Below, in pieces: positions 44,901 through 53,928 of a stretch of DNA of 64,000 nucleotides (position 1 is the first letter of the stretch; every line of letters begins with the position of its first letter). The position numbers and the translations under genes are program-made. The notes beneath the pieces are model-generated. The model was not told where the DNA came from and searched no databases. It was given only the letters and a program-made list of their open reading frames with translations. This DNA is from Paenibacillus sp. OK003 (lineage in GTDB: Bacteria; Bacillota; Bacilli; Paenibacillales; Paenibacillaceae). The stretch is from positions 62,001 through 126,000 of the forward strand of contig NZ_FOBD01000017.1 of assembly GCF_900109515.1 (NCBI RefSeq). Reading direction: 5' to 3'.

Positions 44901-45836
44901 AACAGCAGTTGTTTTATCATCCGGCAAAAGTAATTGAACAGTTACACTGGCTTGTAAAGGGTCACCTCCATAAGTAGGCCTTTCCGAGAGCATACTCTGC
45001 GATAGTCCATCCGAACCCTCATTCAAATCCAGTTGAGAGAATGGATTTTCCTCATCATAGTAGAGAAGAGAATAAGTGTATTTATTTTTGTCTACGCCGC
45101 TTTCAATTGTGATGATTAGATCATTCTTGCCTGCCTTCAATCGAAGCATTGGCGAGAAAAATGTGCCATCTTGTTGAGACAATGCTGTTGGTAATGCCTC
45201 ACCATTATTCAAACTTACTGTTACTTTAGAGGAGTTGTGGGCTACACCTTGAATAGTCACATCACCCGTATCTACAACAACCTGTGATCCTTCATTTAGA
45301 TCAAGATTATCGGCTCCACCCAAAACTTGCAGCTTTTCAATGTATGGTACAGAGTCATACAAGATATAGAAGCTTTCAGAACGTTCGCTTGGTCCCTGGG
45401 AACCGGTAAACGTTACTTTGTTCATTCCGGGAAACAATGTAAGTGTTGCTTTAAAACGATTGTCTGGCCGATCTGGATCAACCGTTACAACCGCTGGTGC
45501 TACTCGCGTGCTGTCTGGAACCCAAGTGCCATCCTTTAGATTCATCAGTTGAACGTTGGCACCCAATGTAGAGCCTGTTACGTTAGTGAACGTACCCGTT
45601 ACCGCCTGTTCACTGTTAGTTACAACAAAAGCAGTTGAACGTGATAGCACATCCAAGCCAGTTCCACTCATTTTGAGACCTACTGTATTTTTCAATTGGA
45701 CGTTCCCAGCATTATCTGGAGTAAAATAACTCGTCTGTCCTGCCGCCGACGCGACTGGTGCAAGGCCTGCTGGTATTAGAGATACAACCAGTGCCACCAT
45801 CATCAGCCAAATCATCGGCTTCTTCGTACGCTGCAT
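41946..45836 (-). CDS. large surface protein with three C-terminal SLH domains
   Basis: 1296 residues starting M-Q-R-T-K-K-P-M-I-W-L-M-M-V-A-L-V-V with signal cleavage near V-A-S-A-A-G. The first 1050 residues are repeated beta domains with no catalytic motif I can name (patterns such as V-T-L-F-P-G-M-N-K-V and L-K-A-G-K-N-D-L-I). Residues about 1085-1290 hold three SLH domains with T-S-R-G-E, L-T-R-E-Q and L-T-R-A-E, the last two with the residues known to hold pyruvylated polymer. It is the first surface protein after tagO, so the anchor polymer genes and the client gene are adjacent. Upstream ribosome site GAGGAGA is present. Confidence 0.88.
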   Translation of the reverse strand: MQRTKKPMIWLMMVALVVSLIPAGLAPVASAAGQTSYFTPDNAGNVQLKNTVGLKMSGTGLDVLSRSTAFVVTNSEQAVTGTFTNVTGSTLGANVQLMNLKDGTWVPDSTRVAPAVVTVDPDRPDNRFKATLTLFPGMNKVTFTGSQGPSERSESFYILYDSVPYIEKLQVLGGADNLDLNEGSQVVVDTGDVTIQGVAHNSSKVTVSLNNGEALPTALSQQDGTFFSPMLRLKAGKNDLIITIESGVDKNKYTYSLLYYDEENPFSQLDLNEGSDGLSQSMLSERPTYGGDPLQASVTVQLLLPDDKTTAVPEISVDGALSGIVPKIEPIPSVGINTPSYALISFKIPSLKFTESGTAPNTTIDRLQNHSLSVKYGKNTASVNMNFQYLENETVITNLKYLKDYSGSGDAPEGVPLSGSSVTSADFYILVETSRNPNGSVLTAEYLPRSTSSIELSPPIQVSPTKYIYQIKGFKNGNQTVQFKFAGSTSSRNATISFASKNYIFVSNLTDGQTYDMNSKKTDKLLVEGKYVDFATLDSKYFVAEIFANGVKVYSTHPAANTTQKQLTLGADGSFKDVQIDIDGDNGPLFFGENRIVLTGTGTGEKGQLNEVTKELRIYINDNNVSTINNFQPAPSKNRSTFLDPYNPDDQWVKNLFNLSTDFTFADKKYTTSLKNFDLAIRGAGAIRMSLSMGTQTIFDVNIPEGSAGNTTWADPIISPEYALNNGNVIVDRAGNQKDFVVRLRDLKAETPGTYIYTLDLYNKTGAKTSQKVEVVREAAGYRIIAPQPTSGSQIVVNKNFVHFDIEAEGATSVIIDKETAKKLQGTETDRFALDYVGLKSDKVNKIKLTIDRNGVKTTNTIEVYYTSATGVDSQYMAPKVATKYSAFNKQLELSFPKGTVMESLDTSGIAKFYPNNKLLFGIADPNTGIVERRNDYGSIVGFKTEEGDPNPLSVPDDYYRRFSAITGDSVNFSPISDIYWISGGLGESGTRGTDNYKEPTNGIGPYTIDSLYGNPLTPTERKIKPSQRGTLTLTYDSNVVDDAGSTISVFYYSSSREWKRIGGEVDSKKHTVTVPFDNFGYYKVMKLRRSYNDITNHGWARNILNALYAKGFMAPLRFEQFGTDDRTSRGEFATLLVKGLNLPITSDSRRTFTDVAPGTSSYTWDYDSIETAARAGIITGLTDGVFGPDRPLTREQAAVMIARALELKLAANDNKLQSALAKSFIDSGSMENYAGPAVQAVTKAKIMEGSPVTVTGQSKPQYAFNPKGNLTRAEAGKIAVELLKKSTKVFPKNLS

Positions 45837-45922
45837 GCAATCATCTCTCCTCTATTTAAGTCAGTTAACTTTTTTATCGGCCGAAAGGTTCCAATTATTT
45901 AGTAAAAACAGCAAAATAAACA

Positions 45923-45951
45923 AAAAACCTTGTCCACAAGGGACAAGGTTT
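45923..45951 (-). terminator. intrinsic terminator of tagO
   Basis: CCTTGTCC and GGACAAGG pair around a short loop; TTTTTTG follows on the minus strand. Located about 50 nt after the tagO stop. Confidence 0.85.
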
Positions 45952-45997
45952 GGGTCTGAAAGAATATTCAATAAGATCAGTAAACGAGCGTTTCTAT

Positions 45998-47125
45998 TTA
46001 GGATTTTGAACGGGTCTCCGGGTTCAACTTGACGCGCATACGCATCAGGAAGTTAATGACCGGCCTTCTGGTTTTACTTACCAGTCCGATGACTTCTGCT
46101 CCCACCTGGAGGAAGAACATCATGATACAGATCACGACGAACGTTACCCAGTTGGCTTCGAACATCGCAGCGGAAGATTGGATAATCGCCAGTACACCGA
46201 AGAATGCGGCAATACCGTAAATGATCAGCACTGTCTGACGGTGACTGAATCCAAGTTCACGCAAGCAGTGATGCAAGTGACCTTTATCCGGTGAGAAAAT
46301 CGGTTTCCGTTGTACCGCACGACGAATGATCGCGAAGAAGGTATCCGAGAGCGGCACACCGATAATGATCAGCGGTGTAATGAAGGACACGACAGCAATT
46401 TGTTTGAAACCAAGCATGGACAGCATTGCTAGAGAGAAACCAAGGAATAGTGATCCCGTATCCCCCATGAAGATCTTGGCTGGGTGGAAGTTGAAGAACA
46501 AGAATCCCACAATACTACCAAGCAGTACAAGACACATCAATGCAATCATCATATTACCCATCAGGAAGGACATCACGGCAATTGTACCAATGGCAATACC
46601 GGATACACCAGCAGCCAGACCATCCAGACCGTCAATCAGGTTAATCGCATTTGTTACACCAACAATCCAGAGAATGGTCAGCGGAATGGACACCCAAGCT
46701 TCCAATGAAGAATAGGAATCCTGAAAAGGAATATTAACGAAGTCTACACGGATGTTAAATCCGAATACGACTACAGCAGCAGCAACAATTTGTCCGAGCA
46801 GCTTCACTTTGGCTGACAGTTCAAAACGGTCATCCAACGCACCAATCAGTACGATGATCGATCCACCAATCAGAAAAGCACTGACAAAGCTCATGTCTCT
46901 TGTCGTAAACCATGCTGACACAAAAGGAAGCAGTGCAGCAACCGTAATGATAAAGGCCAGGAAAATCCCTAGACCACCAAGACGCGGCATAATTCGAGTA
47001 TGCACTTTACGAGCATTCGGCGTATCCATTGCTCCAATTCTGACTGCGAACTTTTTGACAAGTGGTGTCAGGGCAAGAGCCAGTCCCATTGACACGATAA
47101 ATCCAATGATAAAGATCGCTACCAT
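45998..47125 (-). CDS. tagO: TagO-like UDP-GlcNAc:undecaprenyl-phosphate GlcNAc-1-phosphate transferase
   Basis: 375 residues with about ten transmembrane segments, MraY/WecA family. The catalytic Asp clusters are D-T-P-N-A-R-K-V-H, N-A-I-N-L-I-D-G-L-D-G and F-M-G-D-T-G-S, and the cytoplasmic H-L-H-H motif typical of GlcNAc transferases is in K-G-H-L-H-H-C-L. It loads GlcNAc-1-phosphate on undecaprenyl phosphate, the first step of wall teichoic acid or secondary cell-wall polymer synthesis. It is separated from tagA by a 372-bp gap that holds a repeat element, so it may have its own promoter. Together with tagA and csaB it fits the SLH-anchor pathway. Confidence 0.93.
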   Translation of the reverse strand: MVAIFIIGFIVSMGLALALTPLVKKFAVRIGAMDTPNARKVHTRIMPRLGGLGIFLAFIITVAALLPFVSAWFTTRDMSFVSAFLIGGSIIVLIGALDDRFELSAKVKLLGQIVAAAVVVFGFNIRVDFVNIPFQDSYSSLEAWVSIPLTILWIVGVTNAINLIDGLDGLAAGVSGIAIGTIAVMSFLMGNMMIALMCLVLLGSIVGFLFFNFHPAKIFMGDTGSLFLGFSLAMLSMLGFKQIAVVSFITPLIIIGVPLSDTFFAIIRRAVQRKPIFSPDKGHLHHCLRELGFSHRQTVLIIYGIAAFFGVLAIIQSSAAMFEANWVTFVVICIMMFFLQVGAEVIGLVSKTRRPVINFLMRMRVKLNPETRSKS

Positions 47126-47232
47126 TTGAACATTCGACCCCCAATTATAATACCTGTAAGAAATTATAAATCCCCTGATCTCTTTTTATATATAAATTAT
47201 TGTTCGTCACTTTTAATAAAAATACCATTTGC

Positions 47233-47369
47233 ACCAGAACGGAGAGGGCAGAAATAACCTGTAGAAGCGAAGCGTTCGCCTTTATCACGAGATTTCAACC
47301 TTAGAAAGGTTGATAAAAGAAATCCAGGGATAACAGCGATCAAAAGGTTATTCTGACATCGGAGTGGCC
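47233..47369. repeat. dispersed imperfect-palindrome element, copy A
   Basis: A 137-bp structured element in the tagO-tagA gap. It has terminal inverted parts (CAGAAATAACC against CAGAATAACC) and a central stem. It contains GAAGCGAAGCGTTCGCCTTT and AACAGCGATCAAAAG, both shared with copies B (59581-59732) and C (53929-54083). The only frame over it, about 69 codons, is not convincing. The other bases of the 47126-47497 gap show no other feature. Confidence 0.75.
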
Positions 47370-47497
47370 ATGTGCAACTAAACGTTTTTATTTGAGTGGC
47401 ACACATGTAATCCGGAATGAATTATACGCTGATCACAGGTGAAATGCCAACCTCAATTTTTAGCAAAAACGTGCATTTTACGCGTAATAGCCTAATT

Positions 47498-48256
47498 TTA
47501 ACGGACTTTAGTCACGTTTTCTTTGTCCCGCATCACTTTGACAGCGAATTTCGGAAGCGCAAGCATTCGGCCAGCCCGACTAGGTTCGCGAAGTAGACGA
47601 TAAAACCATTCCAGTCTTAACTTTTGGAACACTTTAGGTGCACGTTTGGTTTTGCCCGAAATCACATCAAAGCTGCCTCCAACCCCCATGGTAACGGGAA
47701 CTTGAAGCGCATCTTTGTACTTGTGAATCCACGGTTCCTGCGTGTCTGCCCCACGTGCAACAAACAGCAGATCAGGTGCAGCTTCACGGATGGAAGCGAC
47801 AACCTGCTCGTCCTCAGCCGGACCAAAATAACCGTCACGATAACCTACAATTCGAATCGCCGGATATTGCTCTTGTAACCGAACTGCCGTTTCTTGAATC
47901 ACCTCAGGTGTGGAACCGAGCAGATACACGCCCCACCGATAGTTTTCTCCAACACGCAGCAATTCATGTAAAAGCTCAAATCCAGGCACCCGCTCTGCCA
48001 CAGGCTCCCCACAATAATTGGCAGCCCATACAACACCTGTTCCATCGGGAACAATCATTTCTGCAGATTGCATAACCTTCATCATCGCTGGATTCTCCAG
48101 CGCGGCCATGACCATGATGGGATTGGCTGTAATGACTTGGTGCGGCTGCTTTGTAAGCACTGCTTGGCGTAGAACCTCCACCGTTTCATTCATCGTTAGT
48201 TTGGAAAAAGGAATACCATAGATTGAAACGGTAGGTATTGGTCCGGTCTGATTCAT
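47498..48256 (-). CDS. tagA: TagA/WecG/CpsF-family N-acetylmannosaminyltransferase
   Basis: 252 residues, GT26 family. The conserved parts are present: V-I-T-A-N-P-I-M-V-M-A-A, I-V-P-D-G-T-G-V-V-W-A-A, Y-L-L-G-S-T-P-E-V and P-V-T-M-G-V-G-G-S-F-D-V-I-S-G-K-T-K-R-A-P. TagA adds ManNAc to the GlcNAc-lipid made by TagO, completing the linkage disaccharide of wall polymers. The gene begins six bases after csaB, so it is translated as part of that operon (DUF5693-csaB-tagA). Confidence 0.93.
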   Translation of the reverse strand: MNQTGPIPTVSIYGIPFSKLTMNETVEVLRQAVLTKQPHQVITANPIMVMAALENPAMMKVMQSAEMIVPDGTGVVWAANYCGEPVAERVPGFELLHELLRVGENYRWGVYLLGSTPEVIQETAVRLQEQYPAIRIVGYRDGYFGPAEDEQVVASIREAAPDLLFVARGADTQEPWIHKYKDALQVPVTMGVGGSFDVISGKTKRAPKVFQKLRLEWFYRLLREPSRAGRMLALPKFAVKVMRDKENVTKVR

Positions 48257-48262
48257 CTTATT

Positions 48263-49417
48263 TCACCCTTTGCGGCCTAAATATTTAATAATTTGCTGAG
48301 CAGGCACTTTGGCTTCCTGCTTCAATTCGGTAATGCCTTCTTCATGTTCCTTCAGCCACTGTGAACGCTGATCCAACAGGTTAGCCACTGTCTTCGCCAG
48401 TTTATCCCCATCCAGCGCATCCGTACTGCCCACGGTTTCACTATCAAGACGCAGCATGAACTGATCAATCTTCGGATCATACGAGATACCAACAGGAGGA
48501 ACATACTGTGAAGCTGCATAGATCAGACTGTGCAGACGCATGCCGATAACGACATCACAATTGCTGACTTCCTGAAGCATCAGTTGGGGATCAGTGAGAT
48601 CCTTGGTAATGCTGACCTCGCTACCTTTGTTCCCCAGATCACCGAGCATTTCCATGACAAACCTTGAAGCCTGTTCATCAATCGGTAAGTGAAACGGCAT
48701 AAAGCGCAAGTGAACGGCCTTTTTGGAGCAAAGCTTCTTAAGTCCAGCAGCAATGGCTGTAAGCTCTTTACGATCCGACTCCCAGAAACGTACGGATACG
48801 CCGATCACCGGGAGTTTGGTATGAACGCTTGCTCCTTGAGCATTAACCGCGATTGAACTTACTTCTTCCGCTTTGGCTTCAGGCAACGGCAGACCCATCA
48901 CCGGGTCAGGAACCACATGAATCTGATTCCACTGCAATCCGAGCCCGCGCAAATATTCAGCAGATTGTTCATCACGCACAGATACATAATTACAGGCTTT
49001 GAAGACCGAACGAATCATCGGATTGAAAATTTTGTGATTTACAGGTCCAATGCCCTGCGCATAAATAAATGTTGGTTTTTTCAACCATTGGGCCAGTTTG
49101 ATGACGCCCAGGTAGTAAGGGATAGATTTCAGTCCAGTTGCATCCTGCAGCAGACTTCCTCCTCCACTTATTAAACCATCACTTTCCTTGATCGCTTCGC
49201 GAACTTCCTTCAACTTCATCCGATGTACTGAACGTACACCATACATTGAAGTGGTCCACTCCGGATCACCGGAGAGCACAATCGGCTCAATCGTGACATT
49301 CGATCTGTGACTCTCCTCTTCCAGCGCAGTCAAAATTGACTTTAGTACCGCTTCGTCTCCACTGTTGTGGAATCCGTAATATCCTGAGATGACTAACTTT
49401 TGAGAAGTGGTGACCAT
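48263..49417 (-). CDS. csaB: CsaB, polysaccharide pyruvyl transferase for S-layer anchoring
   Basis: From ATG 49417 the protein has 384 residues. The family signature K-L-V-I-S-G-Y-Y-G-F-H-N-S-G-D-E-A is at the N terminus, and V-I-G-M-R-L-H-S-L-I-Y-A near 290 matches the C-terminal donor-site region. CsaB transfers a pyruvate ketal from phosphoenolpyruvate to the secondary cell-wall polymer. SLH domains bind that ketal, and csaB loss releases SLH proteins in Bacillus anthracis. Three SLH-domain proteins lie downstream. The start overlaps the preceding DUF5693 gene by about 25 bases, so co-translation is likely. A start at 49447 is possible but has no ribosome site. Confidence 0.95.
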   Translation of the reverse strand: MVTTSQKLVISGYYGFHNSGDEAVLKSILTALEEESHRSNVTIEPIVLSGDPEWTTSMYGVRSVHRMKLKEVREAIKESDGLISGGGSLLQDATGLKSIPYYLGVIKLAQWLKKPTFIYAQGIGPVNHKIFNPMIRSVFKACNYVSVRDEQSAEYLRGLGLQWNQIHVVPDPVMGLPLPEAKAEEVSSIAVNAQGASVHTKLPVIGVSVRFWESDRKELTAIAAGLKKLCSKKAVHLRFMPFHLPIDEQASRFVMEMLGDLGNKGSEVSITKDLTDPQLMLQEVSNCDVVIGMRLHSLIYAASQYVPPVGISYDPKIDQFMLRLDSETVGSTDALDGDKLAKTVANLLDQRSQWLKEHEEGITELKQEAKVPAQQIIKYLGRKG

Positions 49418-51414
49418 TTTTTCCAACATCCTTCCGCTACTTGCCACACACCCACAGCAACGATACCGAAGATTAAGCCAAGTCCCAATCCCATCACTCC
49501 ACGAATGAGTGACAATACAGCTGGCGTATGGATATGCGCGAACGTATCCACCATGGACAATTGTCCAATTGCTGCAATAATGAGCACAAAGATGACTTTA
49601 CGATATTTTAAAGCGGCGAACACGCCAACGATAAACAGCGGGTGTCCCAGCATAAATTCTTTGAATCTTGGCCGTACGCCAAATGTGTCTTCCAACACAA
49701 CACGCAGGAACATCTCGAAAGGCGTAACCGAACCCGAGTTGCCTGTACGGCTCAAATAGTAATACCCAACAACGGCAGCAACAAGTGCCAATATAACCAT
49801 AACTACAGTGATTGGTGTACGCAACAGTTCTTTGACTTGCTTAATGGAGAACGAACCCGAACCCCGGTAAAACACAATATAAATTGCTACCAGCGCCATA
49901 GGTGCAAAGTGCAACAGGCTAACGCCTCGGAACTGGTTGATAACCAGACTGTACGTAATGCTGTTCAGCAATGCGATGACAAAAGGCACCGCCAGGAACG
50001 ACAGAATCGATGTTCTTACATATAAGAATAATGTTTGTGCCAGTCGACGACCCGCAGGCGCGTCTGGCTGCCGCTGCTGCTGATAGTTCACTGTACGAAC
50101 CGCCAGCACCATCGCAATGGTTGGCGCACTAATGGCTACCAGTAATGCAATTCCTTGCTCCAGCAACGTCGGTTTGAGCAAGAATAACCCGGCACTACCC
50201 ACCAGAGCCAGTGCAAATACAAGCAATGTCAGCAGTGGTACAAAATATGAAACCATAAGCGTAATCATTGCGATTGCACCAATCAAGGCAACCAGCTTAG
50301 CATAACGCTGAATGGAAGAATCCTTAACCGTGAACGCTTCAGCTTGTCCGAGTTCGAAGCCGTGTTTACCCATACGTTCAATCGCATGACCTGGCTCACC
50401 CAAACTATTGATCAGATTATCAATTGGATTGGTGATCATGGCTTTGGCCGTATTCCGACTTGGCGAAGCATTCATATAGATCATACGAATGTTGCGGTCT
50501 TTGGTAGCCAAAACAAAACGGTCAGCAATGGTGTCTACATCCAGATTGGCATCCCCATCACTTAAGGAGTACAGACGAGTTACATTGTAGTCAATTTTAT
50601 AGGAGAGAGTCTCAAAACCGGATTGTGGTTTCTTCAAATTCTCAATAGCCGCCAGTCCAATATGGTGCTTGTTCAGCAACTGGGCAAACATATCGATACT
50701 CTTCATCTCTGCATTATCATTGTACCCTTTCACAGCATCACCATCAAACAAGATGCGCTTTACCCCATTTTCTTCGAAGAAGGTAAGCAGGCGTTCCATG
50801 GATTCCTGATTATAAGGCACACTGTCTGAAATCCGTGGCAAAATGTAAAATCCTTTATCACGCAGCATCTTCACGGCAACCGGATCTGGTTGCAAAGGCT
50901 GCATGTTGGCATTCTCCGGTGGAGTCTGCAATATTAAGCCGCTACGACCTTCATATTCCCATGGAAGCACAGGAATCTCCCGATCGGCGAACGTTTGTTC
51001 AATGATAGGGGTATACGTTTGTGCATTTTCCTCATTTGTGAATAGAACATACGTGTAATTATCGTTAGCAGGAATGACATTTTGGGTCATGTTCGCAAGA
51101 TCCTGCCCGTTATATACCATCAGACGGCGGGACTTCTTCAACTCATCCAGTGTACTTTCGAACACCGCCATGGTTGTCACTCCGGCGTCTTTCAACCGAG
51201 TCAGTTGTTCATTCATAAAGTCTTGCGGATGGGCCTGATAAGCCGAGATATCCAATAGCCCCCGATAATTGAAGACAAGCTCCACCTTTTTGGCGGAAGA
51301 TTCCGTCTGCACCCGATCACTGATGACAGGGATGGAAGCAATCAAACCGATAATGACAACAATCCACAGCCACTTCCGTGAAGCGGTATTCCAATAAAGC
51401 CATTTTTGACGCAC
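49393..51414 (-). CDS. DUF5693-family polytopic membrane protein linked to csaB
   Basis: GTG 51414 lies seven bases behind GAGGAGGT, so I prefer it to ATG 51450; the product has 673 residues. One membrane segment near residue 20 is followed by a large outside domain (to about 360) that looks like a TIM-barrel/deacetylase-like fold (I-L-F-D-G-D-A-V, H-H-I-G-L-A-A-I-E-N). Nine or so membrane segments fill the C-terminal 310 residues. The precise activity is unknown. Its position directly before csaB and tagA suggests handling, modification or export of the same wall polymer. B. anthracis has the unrelated transporter CsaA at this position, so functional replacement is an inference. Confidence 0.85.
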   Translation of the reverse strand: MRQKWLYWNTASRKWLWIVVIIGLIASIPVISDRVQTESSAKKVELVFNYRGLLDISAYQAHPQDFMNEQLTRLKDAGVTTMAVFESTLDELKKSRRLMVYNGQDLANMTQNVIPANDNYTYVLFTNEENAQTYTPIIEQTFADREIPVLPWEYEGRSGLILQTPPENANMQPLQPDPVAVKMLRDKGFYILPRISDSVPYNQESMERLLTFFEENGVKRILFDGDAVKGYNDNAEMKSIDMFAQLLNKHHIGLAAIENLKKPQSGFETLSYKIDYNVTRLYSLSDGDANLDVDTIADRFVLATKDRNIRMIYMNASPSRNTAKAMITNPIDNLINSLGEPGHAIERMGKHGFELGQAEAFTVKDSSIQRYAKLVALIGAIAMITLMVSYFVPLLTLLVFALALVGSAGLFLLKPTLLEQGIALLVAISAPTIAMVLAVRTVNYQQQRQPDAPAGRRLAQTLFLYVRTSILSFLAVPFVIALLNSITYSLVINQFRGVSLLHFAPMALVAIYIVFYRGSGSFSIKQVKELLRTPITVVMVILALVAAVVGYYYLSRTGNSGSVTPFEMFLRVVLEDTFGVRPRFKEFMLGHPLFIVGVFAALKYRKVIFVLIIAAIGQLSMVDTFAHIHTPAVLSLIRGVMGLGLGLIFGIVAVGVWQVAEGCWKKWSPLLKS

Positions 51415-51577
51415 TACATGTACCTCCTCAAGTGTTGGAACCAAATGCACGTTCAGCTCATGATTTTCATTGCAAAATAGTGAATAAATACCGGATACAA
51501 ACAGCTTGTGTCAACAAACGTGCATCTATCCGCAATTCATCCAAAATAGACGTAGACTTTTACCTTTTACCTTTTTA

Positions 51578-51629
51578 CCTAAAAGAAAAGCCCCTCCGCC
51601 AACCAACCTTACGGTGCGGAGAGGCTTTC
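51578..51629 (-). terminator. intrinsic terminator of the phosphohexomutase gene
   Basis: AAAGCCTCTCCGC and GCGGAGGGGCTTTT pair around a 16-nt loop, then TTTT follows on the minus strand. It lies about 30 nt after the stop at 51660 and before the DUF5693-csaB-tagA unit. Confidence 0.85.
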
Positions 51630-51659
51630 TCATGTTCTTGCTCAGTACTGCATTCGTAT

Positions 51660-53381
51660 TTATTGTGCGTCTACACGCGTCATCACCGTAGTAGCCAAAC
51701 GCTCGATACGGCTTTCGGCGTCTTCCAGGTTCTCTCCGCGCACGGCGAAGTATACTTTGATCTTCGGTTCTGTTCCCGAAGGACGCAGGCAGAACCATGA
51801 TCCGTCTGCCAAAATAAATTTCAGAACGTTCTCTTTCGGCAAGCCATCCAAGCCAAGGGAGTAATCCAGCACATCTTGTACAGCGATGCCGGCTACTTCT
51901 TGTGGCGGATTAGAACGCCAGTCGGTCATTTTCGCCTGAATTTGAGCTACGCCATCCTTGCCTTTCAGCGTACGAGACTCCAGCTTCTCCAGGAAATATC
52001 CAAATTGGCTGTACAGCTCTTGCAGGACATCATAGAGTGTTTTGCCTTGGTTTTTATAATAAGCAGCTGCTTCAGCAATCAGCATTGCAGCCAGGACTGC
52101 ATCCTTGTCACGTGCGTAGCTGCCTGCCAGGTAACCATAGCTTTCCTCATAACCGAACAAGAACGTATGACTGCCGGTTGCTTCGAACTGGTTCATTTTT
52201 TCACCGATATATTTAAAGCCTGTCAGGGTGTTCATCACTTCTGCACCGTAATGCTCAGCAATGACCGCTCCCATCTCGCTTGTTACAATCGTTTTGACAA
52301 CTGCACTGTTCTTCGGCAGCTTACCTGTCTCTTGCAAACGGCTCAACACATAGTGCACCATGATCGCTCCGGATTGGTTACCCGACAGTACGAAATACTT
52401 GCCATCCTTGTCTTTCACTACCGCACCCATGCGGTCTGCGTCTGGATCTGTACCAATCAGAATATCTGCACCCACGGATTCACCCAGCTTCATTGCAAGC
52501 GTAAATGCTTCGCGCTCTTCCGGGTTAGGTGATTTCACTGTGGAAAATTCAGCATCAGGCTGTTCTTGCTCTGCCACGATGTGAACCTGCTCGAAACCGA
52601 TCTGTTCCAACACACGACGTACAGGCACATTACCTGTTCCGTGCAGTGGAGTGAAGACGATTTTGAAATCACGGCCGACGCCGGATTGAATCAGGTCACG
52701 ACTGAGACTTAGACTGGCAACGGTATCTACAAATGCCTGATCTTCCTCTTCTCCAAGCCATACGAGCAATCCTTGAGCTTCAGCTTCTTCCTGCGTCAGC
52801 TTTTTCACATCCGCGAGGGAAGGAACTTCCTGAATGTATTGAATGACTTTCTCTGCTTCGTGTGGTACCAATTGGCCACCCTCATGGTTGTAAACTTTGT
52901 AGCCATTGTATTCAGGAGGATTATGACTCGCCGTCACCACAATACCGCCGGTTGCTTGCAGATGACGTACACTGAAGGAAAGCTGAGGCGTAGGACGCAG
53001 GGATGTAAACAGCTTAGCCACAATGCCATTTCCAGCCAGAACCAGGGCAGCATCCAGTGTGAACTCCGGTGAGAAATGACGGGAATCATGCGCGATCACT
53101 ACAGAAGGTTTACCTTCTTTGTCGCCATGCTGCTCCAGCAAATAACGGGCAAACCCTTGCGTTGCACGACCCACCGTATAACGGTTCATCCGGTTGCTTC
53201 CCGCTCCGATCACACCACGCAATCCACCTGTACCAAACTCCAGATTTCTGTAGAAACGATCTTCCAGCTCTTTCGGCTGATCCTGCAAATCACGAAGCTC
53301 CTGTTTCGTCGCTTCATCAATCGAAGCATCCTCCAACCACTGCTGCAATGTTTGTGCTGCTGTTGCGCTTAACTGTTCCAT
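51660..53381 (-). CDS. pgcA: alpha-D-phosphohexomutase (phosphoglucomutase/phosphomannomutase)
   Basis: 573 residues, the length of B. subtilis PgcA (581). The catalytic phosphoserine loop is T-A-S-H-N-P-P-E-Y-N-G-Y near 150, the metal loop G-T-D-P-D-A-D-R near 315, the sugar loop G-Y-E-E-S-Y-G near 400, and the phosphate-binding R-P-S-G-T-E-P-K near 537. It interconverts glucose-6-phosphate and glucose-1-phosphate, feeding UDP-glucose and wall or glycolipid synthesis. It lies 57 bp after fabZ and before a terminator, so it is probably co-transcribed with fabZ. Confidence 0.93.
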   Translation of the reverse strand: MEQLSATAAQTLQQWLEDASIDEATKQELRDLQDQPKELEDRFYRNLEFGTGGLRGVIGAGSNRMNRYTVGRATQGFARYLLEQHGDKEGKPSVVIAHDSRHFSPEFTLDAALVLAGNGIVAKLFTSLRPTPQLSFSVRHLQATGGIVVTASHNPPEYNGYKVYNHEGGQLVPHEAEKVIQYIQEVPSLADVKKLTQEEAEAQGLLVWLGEEEDQAFVDTVASLSLSRDLIQSGVGRDFKIVFTPLHGTGNVPVRRVLEQIGFEQVHIVAEQEQPDAEFSTVKSPNPEEREAFTLAMKLGESVGADILIGTDPDADRMGAVVKDKDGKYFVLSGNQSGAIMVHYVLSRLQETGKLPKNSAVVKTIVTSEMGAVIAEHYGAEVMNTLTGFKYIGEKMNQFEATGSHTFLFGYEESYGYLAGSYARDKDAVLAAMLIAEAAAYYKNQGKTLYDVLQELYSQFGYFLEKLESRTLKGKDGVAQIQAKMTDWRSNPPQEVAGIAVQDVLDYSLGLDGLPKENVLKFILADGSWFCLRPSGTEPKIKVYFAVRGENLEDAESRIERLATTVMTRVDAQ

Positions 53382-53438
53382 TCCTGCAAACCCCTTCCTT
53401 CTATATAAAATTCAATTGACTGCTGAACGATACAATCA

Positions 53439-53870
53439 TTAGCTTGGGTCAGACAGTGCGAACATGATCTCGCCTTCAGCTACCACTTTGTCGCCTACTT
53501 TGGCTGTAGCTTTGCCTTTACCGATTGAACCTTTGAGGCGCGTAATCTCCACTTCCAGCATCAACGTATCTCCAGGCACAACTTGTCCACGGAATCGGAA
53601 ATTGTCCAGTCCCGCCAAAAAGCCAATTTTGCCTTTGTTGCCTTCCAAATTCAGAATGGCTACTGCACCAACCTGTGCCAGTGCTTCTGTAATCAACACA
53701 CCCGGCATTACCGGATACTCTGGAAAATGACCAATGAAGAAAGGTTCATTAATGGTTACATTTTTCAAACCAACGGCACGTTTGCCATCCTCAATCTCTA
53801 AAATCTTGTCCACCAGCAGAAATGGGGGACGGTGTGGGATAATCTCTTGAATCTGTTTGATATCGAGCAC
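53439..53870 (-). CDS. fabZ: FabZ, (3R)-hydroxyacyl-ACP dehydratase
   Basis: The GTG at 53870 is eight bases behind GAGAGGAG and begins with the family start L-D-I-K-Q-I-Q-E-I-I-P-H-R-P-P-F, giving 143 residues, the usual length. The active site His is in G-H-F-P and Glu in T-E-A-L-A-Q; both are present. It dehydrates beta-hydroxyacyl-ACP in fatty-acid elongation. A longer frame upstream (to 54050) runs into repeat copy C and is probably not coding. The arrangement after flhO-flhP is like ywpB in B. subtilis. Confidence 0.95.
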   Translation of the reverse strand: MLDIKQIQEIIPHRPPFLLVDKILEIEDGKRAVGLKNVTINEPFFIGHFPEYPVMPGVLITEALAQVGAVAILNLEGNKGKIGFLAGLDNFRFRGQVVPGDTLMLEVEITRLKGSIGKGKATAKVGDKVVAEGEIMFALSDPS

Positions 53871-53928
53871 AGTATAATCTCCTCTCGGGATGTTTATATG
53901 AGAATCCTCCATCATAAAGTTCTCATGT

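Noticed and set aside
47197..47406. 69-codon minus-strand frame between tagO and tagA
   Set aside because: It lies across dispersed repeat copy A and has no ribosome site; the repeat explains it.
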